Assembly (NCBI GenBank): GCA_963735495.1
Contig: CAVTLG010000002.1
Location: 1,054,001-1,118,000, forward strand
Direction: 5' to 3'
Origin: CAVTLG01 sp963735495
GTDB lineage: Bacteria; Chloroflexota; Ktedonobacteria; Ktedonobacterales; Ktedonobacteraceae
DNA: 64,000 bases
Numbering within the stretch: the stretch's first letter is position 1; each line of letters opens with the position of its first letter. A program made the position numbers and the translations under genes. Under the pieces are notes generated by a model that ran no database searches, was not told the origin of the DNA, and worked only from the letters and a program-made list of their open reading frames with translations. Shown here piece after piece: positions 45,791 to 54,040 of this stretch.

Positions 45791-46602
45791 ATGGAATTTA
45801 CGCTTTCTCCAATGATGCATTAACGTGGCTATCCAGTAATAGATTTTATACAGTGTATTTCAATGTAGCGTTGTTTCTACTAGCATTATCTCAAACGCGA
45901 ACTCGCATGTTCACTGTCAGGAGCAGAAGCAAGCTTGCAGTAAGAAACAATTTTGCTGTATTTTTCATTATATCCGTACAAGATAGACAGATCAAGTGAA
46001 AGTATGGCACTGATGCTACTCTTCTCTTCTCTCTCCGTTGAATGCAAGAAAAAGGTCCTATCATTTCTGTCATTTTTGGCATATTTGCAAGCAAACGCTG
46101 ATTCTCCCATATTAGGCAACGCAAAATATATCTTGCCAGGCTGGTCAGGGCTGGAGAGGTGACATAGTGATATGAGATGTACTATTGCGTAATAAGAGTG
46201 TAGTATAGTATACTAATCTAACATTGCTGTGTACCTAGTTGCCAGATAAGGGTGATATTGGGCCATGAGATAGAGAAAAGGGGATATGTAGAGAATAAAA
46301 TCACTATAAAATAATAGACATAGTGTACGTTAATATATGATGTATATGAATGTATTTATTCTGCCGGAATGGATTATAGCATATTTGTAAGAGATTCTAT
46401 GCAACCGCATGTAGCAGGTGTATAACATAAATAGGCAGTATACTTAGCAAGGGCGAAAGAAAGAAAGCACTGCATATATTCGAGTAATCTGCTATTGCAT
46501 TTTAAATTGCGAAAAATTAAGAAATATGAAGGAATTTACAAAGGAGACTGGTAATATATTGCAGCGATGGAACAGCCCTGTCGGTCTCATGTGGAGAGTG
46601 AC
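45791..46602. other. Long AT-rich intergenic region between divergent immune-type genes
   Basis: About 810 bases, clearly AT-rich. Apparent ORFs near 45886-46162 lack ribosome sites and family character. It should hold promoters for both directions; none could be named with confidence. Confidence 0.55.
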
Positions 46603-47928
46603 ATGGAAAATTTTGTGAATAGGGAAAGTGAGCTACAACTCATAGACGAATCCTTCCAATGTTTATTGGAGAGGAAGCGTCTTTTAAACAATCCTATTAT
46701 TGAGGTGCAGGGCATTCGAGGAATTGGGAAGACCTCTTTGCTCAAGCAGGTTGAGCAGCGCTGCCATAATACGGATTTACCATATATATGGGTAGATGTA
46801 AGTCAAAATACGACAGATGTTGCACACGAGATCATCGCACAAATACAGAGATATACCCAGGAGAACGAATTCTTTTTGGAGCAATCTCCTGTACAGGCAA
46901 TGAAGATCCTGTTGCAACGCGGGCCGGTGGTGCTGCTTTTTGATGCTGTTGAGACAGCTGATGAAGAGCAATTGAGCACCATTGCGACCCTGTTACGGGA
47001 TCTGATCGATGATGAAAAGCTTTTTGTGGTTTTGACCAGTAAGAAGCTGCTATCCTTTGGACAGGAGCGCACCGTGGCGCGCAAACTAACGACGCTGCCC
47101 TTAAAGCCGCTTGATCGTAAAAACTGCGAATTCTATCTGACCAATCTGGAACATGAGATTGAGCCGCAGATACGTGAGATTATTTTTGAATGGACTCGTG
47201 GCTATCCTCTGGCGATGCAGGTTATGGCTCAAGCGGTCAGTCGTGGTCTGGACCCCAGGAGTCGACAGGACCAGCGAACGCTGCTCGCGTTGCTTACTGA
47301 GCAGGTGATTAATCAGGCTGTATTGGCAGGTATTAAGCCCGAGGTGCGTGCCCGTTACCTCGCTGCATTACAGCTCTTTGCGGTGCCGCGCCGCTTCAAT
47401 CTGGTGATTATGCAGGATCTTATTGAGACGTTTAATCCTGAGCTGAAACGAGAGAGTAGTATGGCCTACTTTGGCTTGCCGAAAGAGATCAGTGAAGCAA
47501 CTGATGTGTTGAGTTGGAGTATGCTGCGAGCAGGCTTCTCAGTTGTAGAACCCGTACGCCATATTTTCCTTTTACTCTTAAAGACCGAACAACCGCTGCG
47601 CTATTTTGCTATTCATGATTTTCTGGCCCAGACGAATCTGCGCCTGGCTAGAGAATTTGTCGGCACCGACCGTGTGCGTTGCCTACGCGAGTGTCTGTAC
47701 CATACAGTCAGTCATGCTAGCTCTCCGCTACTGGCGGAACTCCTATCGCAGACGCTCCAGATGATCTTACAGGAACCGCCTGAGACCTTGCAGCAATTTC
47801 TGGAGGAGTTTTCACAGGATCAGGAACTCAAGGAAACGCTAGGAGAGCGTGTCGGGAGCATACACGCAAGCATTTCTGCCCAACTGGCAAAAGTTAATAC
47901 GGATGTATCGGCGGAGGGATCGCTATGA
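46603..47928 (+). CDS. STAND-type P-loop ATPase, paralogue
   Basis: 441 residues from the ATG at 46603 (GGAGAG 4 nt upstream, and MENFVNRESELQLID aligns with the start of the 43155-44750 protein); an ATG at 46567 adds 12 residues. Walker A GIRGIGKTS, Walker B VVLLFDAVE, FVVLTSKKLLSFGQERTVARKL, TRGYPLAM. About 90 residues shorter at the C-terminus than its paralogue. Its stop overlaps the next start by 4 nt (ATGA), so the two are translated together. Confidence 0.82.
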   Translation: MENFVNRESELQLIDESFQCLLERKRLLNNPIIEVQGIRGIGKTSLLKQVEQRCHNTDLPYIWVDVSQNTTDVAHEIIAQIQRYTQENEFFLEQSPVQAMKILLQRGPVVLLFDAVETADEEQLSTIATLLRDLIDDEKLFVVLTSKKLLSFGQERTVARKLTTLPLKPLDRKNCEFYLTNLEHEIEPQIREIIFEWTRGYPLAMQVMAQAVSRGLDPRSRQDQRTLLALLTEQVINQAVLAGIKPEVRARYLAALQLFAVPRRFNLVIMQDLIETFNPELKRESSMAYFGLPKEISEATDVLSWSMLRAGFSVVEPVRHIFLLLLKTEQPLRYFAIHDFLAQTNLRLAREFVGTDRVRCLRECLYHTVSHASSPLLAELLSQTLQMILQEPPETLQQFLEEFSQDQELKETLGERVGSIHASISAQLAKVNTDVSAEGSL

Positions 47929-50585
47929 TGGAAGAGCAACAATACACCGATCATTTCATTGGCCGTGACGAAGAAGTAGGCACGTTGATCCGCTGGTTGG
48001 ACGATCCAAATGCCTCCAGAATCCTCTATATTCATGATGCAGCCGAAGAGATTGACAAGAAAGGCGGCGTAGGTAAAACCTGGTTGCTGCGTAAATTCGC
48101 AGATTCTGTCAGGAAAACGCACCCGGACACGGCAGTTGTTATGGTTGATTTTTTTAGCATCGCTGACCGTGATCGTGTCTTCCTGACGGAAAAAATCGTT
48201 GCGGGTTTGCAGGGACTTTATCCCGCCTGGTCTCCAAATGCGTTTACTGACGCTATTCAACAGTATCGAGGGAAGGAACGTCTGTTAGTATCTACCAGCG
48301 AAAGCGACAATGCAAAAATGCATGATGTAGTAGCCGCCGCATTAGTAGATGATTTGCAGCGTCTGAATACGTATCTGGCTCAGGAGCAAAAGACTTTGCT
48401 TGTATGTTTCGATACCTTTGAGGTCATAGAACAAAGTCCGAATATTGCAGTTCTGCGTCAGCTACAGACTTTTCCAGATGACTATCAGTTTAAGTATATG
48501 CGCAGTATTATAGCGGGACGTAATGAACTGGACTGGTCGCATGCAAACTGGCGCGGGCGTGAGCAGGATGTGCAAGTAATGACGCTTGCGCCATTTAGCC
48601 AACAAGAGATGCAAGAATACGTTGATGCTGAATCTATTTATTCCATAGCAGCGCAGAGTGAGCAGGCAAGCGCATTCTATGAACGTACTGAAGGACGTCC
48701 AATTATTATTGGCCTGGCTATTGATGTGCTGAACCATCACATATTGAAAGTGGAAGATTTGATCGCTGTCTCCAGAACGGATTTTGAGAGCTATCTTGTC
48801 CCGCAGGTCAATAAACTCGAGGACCCACTCAACTGGGTGATTCTTTTCATGGCTCATGTCTATCATCGCTTCAACATGCCCATTTTGGAGTGGATATTGC
48901 GTGGTCTAGCCCTGGACGAACCTGTGCGCTCAATCAGCCCTGAGAATTTGTCAAAGTTATTGCCAAAACTCTCATTTGTCCGGCAAGCCGGTTTAGGGGA
49001 TGATTTTGTCTTACATGATGAAATGCGACGACTTGTAACGAAGTACTGTTGGGAACCACAAGATACCGATATGCGTTTTCGTAAAGATATCAGCCGCAGC
49101 GTCATTAGCTATTATGAGCAGGCAATGGCGCACCAGCTGAGCGAACAGGAACGGCAAGGCTATATCGTAGAGATGCTCTATCATCAGCTTTTTGTGGATC
49201 TGGACGATGGTCTGCGTTACTTCCTGGAACAATTTCAGATCACTTTGCGTTTCTCGCAGACAGCACTGGGACGGCTCTTATTACAGGAAATACAAAAATT
49301 TTCCTCCGCGTTTTTGCTCGCCCAACGCAACGCCATACAACTAGCAGAGGTAAAGCTTTACCGCTCTGACGAAAACCCAGTCCTGGCATTAGAAGCGTTG
49401 CAGAGGCTGAAGCAGGAAATCGACCCACAGTGGTACGAAGAGAAGCGGATTGACGTTCTGCTGGAGGAAGCGCGTTGCTATATGCTGCAAGGCAGATTAC
49501 TAGATGCTGCCGATTGCTATACACAATGCTTGGCGCTCAGTCAAGCTCAAGGCGATGAGTTGTTCAGTGCGTATATTCTTAACAGTCTGGGTCGGCTCTA
49601 TCGACGTAGAGGTCAGTTCTCTACTGCATTGGATTATTATGAGCGCAGTATCGCAATTTATAAGGCCGCTGGGCGACAGAGTGATTATGCCAGCGTGTTG
49701 ACGAATATAAGCATGGTCTATCGTCAACAAGGCAGACTTGAAGAAGCCTTGCGTCGTTGTAAATTCGCCTGGCGTTTACGACTCGAATTATTTCAAGCTG
49801 GTGAAGTGACTGAATTGCCGCTTGGGGCGAGTACGCACGCGCTAGGTCAGATCTATATAGATGCCGGAAACGTTATTGAGGCGGAACTGCGTTTCTATGA
49901 TGCATTTGGCATCTATCAGCGTATGAACTATAAAGCAGGAATTGCTGTTATATACAATCGTTTTGGGCAGGTGCAATTGTTGAAAGGGGATTTGGAGGTC
50001 GCACAGGGATGGTTTGTAAAGGCGCAAGAAGCTGCACGTGAGATTGACAAAGAACAGTATATCAACAGTTTGAATAAGCAAGGTCGCATTTGTATGCAAC
50101 AGCAAAAGTGGGAAGAAGCAGCAACATTTTTTGAACAGGCTATCGGGGTGGCAGAGTTAGTTCCTGATTATTATCAGCAGACTGAAAGCTTGATCGATCT
50201 GGCTCACGTCCAAATTAATTTAGAGCAGCATGAACGGGTACCGAGTCTCTTGCAAGAAGCGGAGGGGATAGCTAGCAGAGAGAATTATTTATCTCTGCTG
50301 GGATCGATTGAGCAGATGCGAGGAGACATAGATTATAGAGCAGGTAACTATACACGAGCATTTCACCATTTTGCTCTCTACTGTCACCGTATGGCGGAGT
50401 ATAACTCTACTGGGTTCAATCGTGCGGTACAAAATGTTGTTGATGCATTGCTTGATGTACCTAAGCATGAGATACCAGCAATTGTAGATGGGCTTCTCAC
50501 CTACTGGAGGGATCATCAACTAGACAGAGATTATCCTGAGTTAATGCATGCGTTTGAGGAAATAGATTATGTTATGATATTATGA
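47925..50585 (+). CDS. STAND ATPase with C-terminal TPR repeats
   Basis: 886 residues. The N-terminal NTPase starts HFIGRDEEVGTLIRWLDD; Walker A KKGGVGKTWLLRKF (about 45-55), Walker B TLLVCFDTFEVIE, then a winged-helix-like region. From about residue 480 at least seven TPR units follow (for example AYILNSLGRLYRRRGQFSTALDYYERSIAIYKAAG). This is the layout of NLR-like sensors, where TPRs detect a ligand and the ATPase oligomerises. No effector domain is fused; neighbouring SIR2/TIR proteins could serve. Confidence 0.88.
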   Translation: MMEEQQYTDHFIGRDEEVGTLIRWLDDPNASRILYIHDAAEEIDKKGGVGKTWLLRKFADSVRKTHPDTAVVMVDFFSIADRDRVFLTEKIVAGLQGLYPAWSPNAFTDAIQQYRGKERLLVSTSESDNAKMHDVVAAALVDDLQRLNTYLAQEQKTLLVCFDTFEVIEQSPNIAVLRQLQTFPDDYQFKYMRSIIAGRNELDWSHANWRGREQDVQVMTLAPFSQQEMQEYVDAESIYSIAAQSEQASAFYERTEGRPIIIGLAIDVLNHHILKVEDLIAVSRTDFESYLVPQVNKLEDPLNWVILFMAHVYHRFNMPILEWILRGLALDEPVRSISPENLSKLLPKLSFVRQAGLGDDFVLHDEMRRLVTKYCWEPQDTDMRFRKDISRSVISYYEQAMAHQLSEQERQGYIVEMLYHQLFVDLDDGLRYFLEQFQITLRFSQTALGRLLLQEIQKFSSAFLLAQRNAIQLAEVKLYRSDENPVLALEALQRLKQEIDPQWYEEKRIDVLLEEARCYMLQGRLLDAADCYTQCLALSQAQGDELFSAYILNSLGRLYRRRGQFSTALDYYERSIAIYKAAGRQSDYASVLTNISMVYRQQGRLEEALRRCKFAWRLRLELFQAGEVTELPLGASTHALGQIYIDAGNVIEAELRFYDAFGIYQRMNYKAGIAVIYNRFGQVQLLKGDLEVAQGWFVKAQEAAREIDKEQYINSLNKQGRICMQQQKWEEAATFFEQAIGVAELVPDYYQQTESLIDLAHVQINLEQHERVPSLLQEAEGIASRENYLSLLGSIEQMRGDIDYRAGNYTRAFHHFALYCHRMAEYNSTGFNRAVQNVVDALLDVPKHEIPAIVDGLLTYWRDHQLDRDYPELMHAFEEIDYVMIL

Positions 50586-50646
50586 GGACACTCGCTTTAT
50601 AGCATGAGCTGGTTGGAAAATTTTTAAAGAGGAATTTCGGAGTTGC

Positions 50647-50763
50647 ATGTCATTCATTATGGCTATCTCTTTGCAGCCATATATCCAACATAGTGTGCTG
50701 ACTTGTTTTATTGCAACCATTATCGAATACCTATTTATGAAGGTAGTGTTCAATGTAATGTAG
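50647..50763 (+). CDS. 38-residue ORF just upstream of a radical SAM gene
   Basis: ATG with GGAG 4 nt upstream, 38 codons, ending 24 nt before the radical SAM start. Hydrophobic and aromatic, with one Cys (residue 20), Tyr12 and Tyr28. It could be a precursor peptide for the enzyme, or a leader or chance ORF. No GG leader site or known precursor motif is seen. Confidence 0.3.
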   Translation: MSFIMAISLQPYIQHSVLTCFIATIIEYLFMKVVFNVM

Positions 50764-50787
50764 CGACTATTGCATAGGAATTGCTCA

Positions 50788-52320
50788 ATGGATATTTGGT
50801 GTGACACAACTCAGCTTTCTCCATGCTTATCCTATGGGGACATTAGTAGCTGTAGGCCGGATGATTGTCGACCGGACACCGATCCCTATGCTAATATGGG
50901 AGACATGTGTCTCAGTGTCTCTGTGGCTTTGACATCAATAGAAGAAGGCGCATTTCATCTATCTATGCACACGTTTGTCCGCGCTGAAACGCTGTATACC
51001 CAAAAGTGCGGTGATGCACACTGGCTTATTTGCAATCCAGTTGGTGCGGGTAAGGTTGCTGTACTGGATATTGAGGCATATACATTGCTCACATGTTTTA
51101 GTGCTCCGCAAATGCTGCAAGATGTCATAGAAGATGGTCATACCAGCGCCGCGAGTGTGGCAAGGGCGGTAGCTATTTTTGCGCGCTTAGATTTTTTGCG
51201 GGATCTTGACGAACCGACTCCTGCCCCCGGGCAAGGGCAGTCGCAAATATTATCGGCCTGGATGCATGTCACCAATGCTTGCAACTTGCGTTGTCATTAT
51301 TGCTATGTAAATAAAACTTCAGAAGCTATGGCTGACGATACCGCCAGGCGTGCAGTGGATGCGATTATCCGCTCGGCAATGAGCTATCACTACCAGGGTA
51401 TGCACTTGACCTATGCTGGTGGTGAGGCTACATTGAATTTGCCCCAGGTGCTTATTATGCACGATTACGCGCTGCAACAGGCTCAAGAACATGCATTGAG
51501 CTTCTCTGCTAATATCATCAGTAACGGTGCGGCTCTGCCACAACGTGCTATCGAACAGCTCAAGCAACGTCAGATCGGCATGATGATCTCACTTGATGGT
51601 GTCGGTGCCTATCATGATCAGCAGCGTCCCTTAATCAATGGTCAGGGCTCGTTCACTCTGGTGGATCGTACCATCACGCGACTGCTGGCACATGGCCTGG
51701 TACCCAGCATCAATGTCACCGTTACTCAGCGCAATCTGGCTGAACTGCCTGGATTGTTAGCATATATTCTTGAACGTGAATTGCCGTTTGGCCTGAGTTA
51801 CTATCGGGACAACGAGTGCTCCACTCATCTATCCGATTTGCAATTTACCGACACACAAATGATTGATGGTATGCGCAACGCTTTTGCCTATATTGAAGAG
51901 CATCTACCGCGCAGGAGATTGCTAGGTGCGCTTGTGGATAAGGCCAATACGCGTGCGCCGCATCAGTATGCCTGTGGTGTGGGACGGAACTATATGGTCA
52001 TCGACCAGCGCGGAGGCGTGGCAAAATGCCAGGTAGATATTGCCCATACGATCACAACAATAGACGACGCTAATCCGCTACGCATGGTCAGAGCAGACCG
52101 CCAGGGTGTCCAGGCGCTGCCCGTTGAAGAAAAGGAAGGTTGCCGTAGCTGTGATTGGCGCTACTGGTGCAGCGGAGGCTGTCCTATGCTGACCTACCGA
52201 CTCACAGGCCGGAGTGACATCAAATCCCCTAATTGCGCTATTTATAAGGCGCTCTTCCCCGAGGCTTTGCGTCTTGAAGCGCTGCGTTTACTCAAGTACG
52301 AAGAGCCTATTCTCTGTTAA
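50788..52320 (+). CDS. Radical SAM/SPASM peptide-maturase-like protein
   Basis: 510 residues from the ATG at 50788 (AGGA 8 nt upstream); the first 60 residues are of doubtful coding quality and a later start is possible. A PqqD/RRE-like region (about 70-140) precedes the radical SAM domain with CNLRCHYC (Cys165, 169 and 172), the YAGGEATLN motif and SLDGVGAYHD. A C-terminal SPASM region has CGVGRN, KCQVD and CRSCDWRYWCSGGCPM for auxiliary iron-sulphur clusters. Such enzymes cross-link or epimerise ribosomal peptides. No transporter or protease is adjacent. Confidence 0.85.
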   Translation: MDIWCDTTQLSPCLSYGDISSCRPDDCRPDTDPYANMGDMCLSVSVALTSIEEGAFHLSMHTFVRAETLYTQKCGDAHWLICNPVGAGKVAVLDIEAYTLLTCFSAPQMLQDVIEDGHTSAASVARAVAIFARLDFLRDLDEPTPAPGQGQSQILSAWMHVTNACNLRCHYCYVNKTSEAMADDTARRAVDAIIRSAMSYHYQGMHLTYAGGEATLNLPQVLIMHDYALQQAQEHALSFSANIISNGAALPQRAIEQLKQRQIGMMISLDGVGAYHDQQRPLINGQGSFTLVDRTITRLLAHGLVPSINVTVTQRNLAELPGLLAYILERELPFGLSYYRDNECSTHLSDLQFTDTQMIDGMRNAFAYIEEHLPRRRLLGALVDKANTRAPHQYACGVGRNYMVIDQRGGVAKCQVDIAHTITTIDDANPLRMVRADRQGVQALPVEEKEGCRSCDWRYWCSGGCPMLTYRLTGRSDIKSPNCAIYKALFPEALRLEALRLLKYEEPILC

Positions 52321-52427
52321 TGGACAGAGACATAGGGAAATGCTGGCGCAACGCTATCTACCTGGATACGAGAGAAACAGGCAAGTCCATATGCTGTTCT
52401 TCTGCGGCACTGGCGGCAAACATGGCG

Positions 52428-52751
52428 TTAGTCCGTGTGGAAGACCTCGGCCATCCTCGCCCACCAATCGCCTGGATTGCGATCCTCTAACGGCTCCTGG
52501 AGAGGATCAGTGTAGGTCCACCATTCCTGGGTCTTTGGGTCGGCGGCCATTTTTTGCATATCAGCCGCGAAATCATCACCGATGTACTCAAAATAAGCAA
52601 AAAGCCGGTCCTGGTAACGAAAAATCGAGTAGTTGCGTATGTTACAGTTGTGGATCGTTGCTAACACTTCAGGCCATACTGCCGTGTGCAAACGCTCATA
52701 TTCGACGATATGCTCGGGTTTTACTTTGATAACCTGACCAAAACGGCGCAT
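52428..52751 (-). CDS. rhaM: L-rhamnose mutarotase
   Basis: 107 residues from the ATG at 52751 (GAGGAG about 8 nt upstream); a longer open frame lacks a ribosome site. It interconverts alpha and beta anomers of L-rhamnose. Family signatures: FGQVIKVKPEHIVEYERLHTAVWPEVL (His active site), NYSIFRYQDRLFAYFEYIGDDF and a WWTYTDPLQEPL tail. Located 38 nt after the aldo/keto reductase gene in the same transcript. Confidence 0.93.
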   Translation of the reverse strand: MRRFGQVIKVKPEHIVEYERLHTAVWPEVLATIHNCNIRNYSIFRYQDRLFAYFEYIGDDFAADMQKMAADPKTQEWWTYTDPLQEPLEDRNPGDWWARMAEVFHTD

Positions 52752-52789
52752 GATAGAACCCTCCTCATTGGTGGTCTCTCTCAGCATGT

Positions 52790-53731
52790 TTAGTTTGCAT
52801 CGATGATCGGTGCGAGCGTGCTCCACAGTGTCTCGGGAAGAGGATACTGGGCCAGTTCCAGCGTTTCGTCGAGACGCTCAGGTCGACTGACGCCGACTAC
52901 TGTCGAGACAATGCGTGGGTCACGCAGCGAAAATTGCAAGGCAACTGCCGCCAGCGGTACCGAGAACTGGCGGCAGATGTCTTCTATGTGCCGGGTTCTG
53001 GCAAGCATTGTCTCGGATGCTTCTGCATACATATAACGTGGATAGGCGATGGAACCCTTTGCCAGTATACCACTGCCATAGGGAGCTGCGTTGATGGTTG
53101 CGACGCTGCGCTGTGAACAGGTATCCCAGAATGGATCAGCCTCTGTATTGAGCAATGTATAGCGGTTGTGCGAGATCGCCGCGCTGAAAAGTCCTGTTTC
53201 CACAAAACGGGTCATCAGATCAATCGGTCCTCCGGCAACCCCTAGATGGAGGATAAGACCCTCTTCCTGACAACGCTGTAGGGTCTCGACAGGGCCACCG
53301 GGAGCCATGGCTTGTGCGAATGAAATATGTTCGGGATCATGCAGGTAAAGCAATGGCAGTTGATCCAACCCTAAGAGACGCAGACTGCGTTCGACGCTGC
53401 GGCGCATCTGCTGACCACTGAAATCGCCGGTCTGCAAATTCCGGTCTGCCTTGGTTGCCAGCACGAAACCCTCTGGCACTCCACCTAGCTCGCGTAGCAC
53501 AATCCCCAGACGGCGCTCACTCTCGCCATCCCCATAAGAAGCGGCGGTATCCAAAAAATTGATGGGACCCTGGAAAATCTGGCGTATCGTCGCGAGTGCC
53601 TGCTCTTCCTCAACAGAATAGGCAAAGGTCTCAGGCATATTGCCAAGGGATGCACAGCCGATGCAGAGTGGGGAAACTTCCAACCCGGTGTTCCCGAGTG
53701 GACGGCGTAGGAGCGGTAGAGAACTGGTCAT
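52790..53731 (-). CDS. Aldo/keto reductase (sugar 1-dehydrogenase-like)
   Basis: 313 residues. TIM-barrel AKR: RPLGNTGLEVSPLCIGCASLG at the N-terminus, FLDTAASYGDGESERRLG (catalytic Asp and Tyr), VLATKADRN (Lys), LLYLHDPEHI (His), and a C-terminal NADP-binding region with STVVGVSRPERLDE. It resembles D-threo-aldose/L-fucose 1-dehydrogenases, so it probably oxidises or reduces a deoxy-sugar such as rhamnose or fucose. It is transcribed from the divergent promoter that also serves the uxaE-like gene. Confidence 0.88.
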   Translation of the reverse strand: MTSSLPLLRRPLGNTGLEVSPLCIGCASLGNMPETFAYSVEEEQALATIRQIFQGPINFLDTAASYGDGESERRLGIVLRELGGVPEGFVLATKADRNLQTGDFSGQQMRRSVERSLRLLGLDQLPLLYLHDPEHISFAQAMAPGGPVETLQRCQEEGLILHLGVAGGPIDLMTRFVETGLFSAAISHNRYTLLNTEADPFWDTCSQRSVATINAAPYGSGILAKGSIAYPRYMYAEASETMLARTRHIEDICRQFSVPLAAVALQFSLRDPRIVSTVVGVSRPERLDETLELAQYPLPETLWSTLAPIIDAN

Positions 53732-53779
53732 CGATGTCTCCTCTGAAGTCGTGCATGTTCTACGGTCTGCGAGACTTTA

Positions 53780-53793
53780 AGAAAGCGCTTTCT
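53780..53793. promoter_or_regulatory. LacI-type operator over the aldo/keto reductase start site
   Basis: Perfect 14-bp palindrome AGAAAGCGCTTTCT with the central CG typical of LacI/GalR-family (cre-like) sites. It lies just downstream of the minus-strand -10 and would block initiation. Confidence 0.7.
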
Positions 53794-53797
53794 AACA

Positions 53798-53826
53798 AGC
53801 ATAAATGAATACGGCTGCTTTGTCAA
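53798..53826 (-). promoter_or_regulatory. Promoter of the aldo/keto reductase-rhaM operon
   Basis: On the minus strand TTGACA (53821-53826), 17-nt spacer, TATGCT (53798-53803). Confidence 0.75.
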
Positions 53827-53843
53827 GAGGGAGCTAGCTGGAC

Positions 53844-53873
53844 TTGACAAAGTCCTTACGTGTACTTTGAAAT
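53844..53873 (+). promoter_or_regulatory. Promoter of the uxaE-like gene
   Basis: TTGACA (53844-53849) with a weak -10 TGAAAT (53868-53873) at 18 nt. Back to back with the minus-strand promoter: the two -35 boxes form the arms of an inverted repeat 17 nt apart. Confidence 0.55.
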
Positions 53874-53877
53874 TTAA

Positions 53878-53890
53878 GAAAACGATTTCC
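53878..53890. promoter_or_regulatory. LacI-type operator over the uxaE-like start site
   Basis: GAAAACGATTTCC, in the context TAAGAAAACG, a degenerate version of the palindrome at 53780. It sits at the predicted start of the plus-strand promoter, about 98 bp centre to centre from the first site, which would allow looping. Confidence 0.6.
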
Positions 53891-54040
53891 CAAATGAAAC
53901 TATGATCGATACGTTTCCCCACTGGTTCGACCGCGATAGCGGTGTCATCAAGGCGCCGGTCGAATTCTAGTTTGCAACATGTTATAGTTAAGAGAGGAGC
54001 TTGTTGCAGCACCCCTTCGCTGCAAGTGAAAGGAAACGTT

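Noticed and set aside
45886..46162. Small ORFs in the gap between the SIR2 and ATPase genes
   Set aside because: Overlapping frames on both strands, no ribosome sites, low-complexity translations; treated as noncoding.
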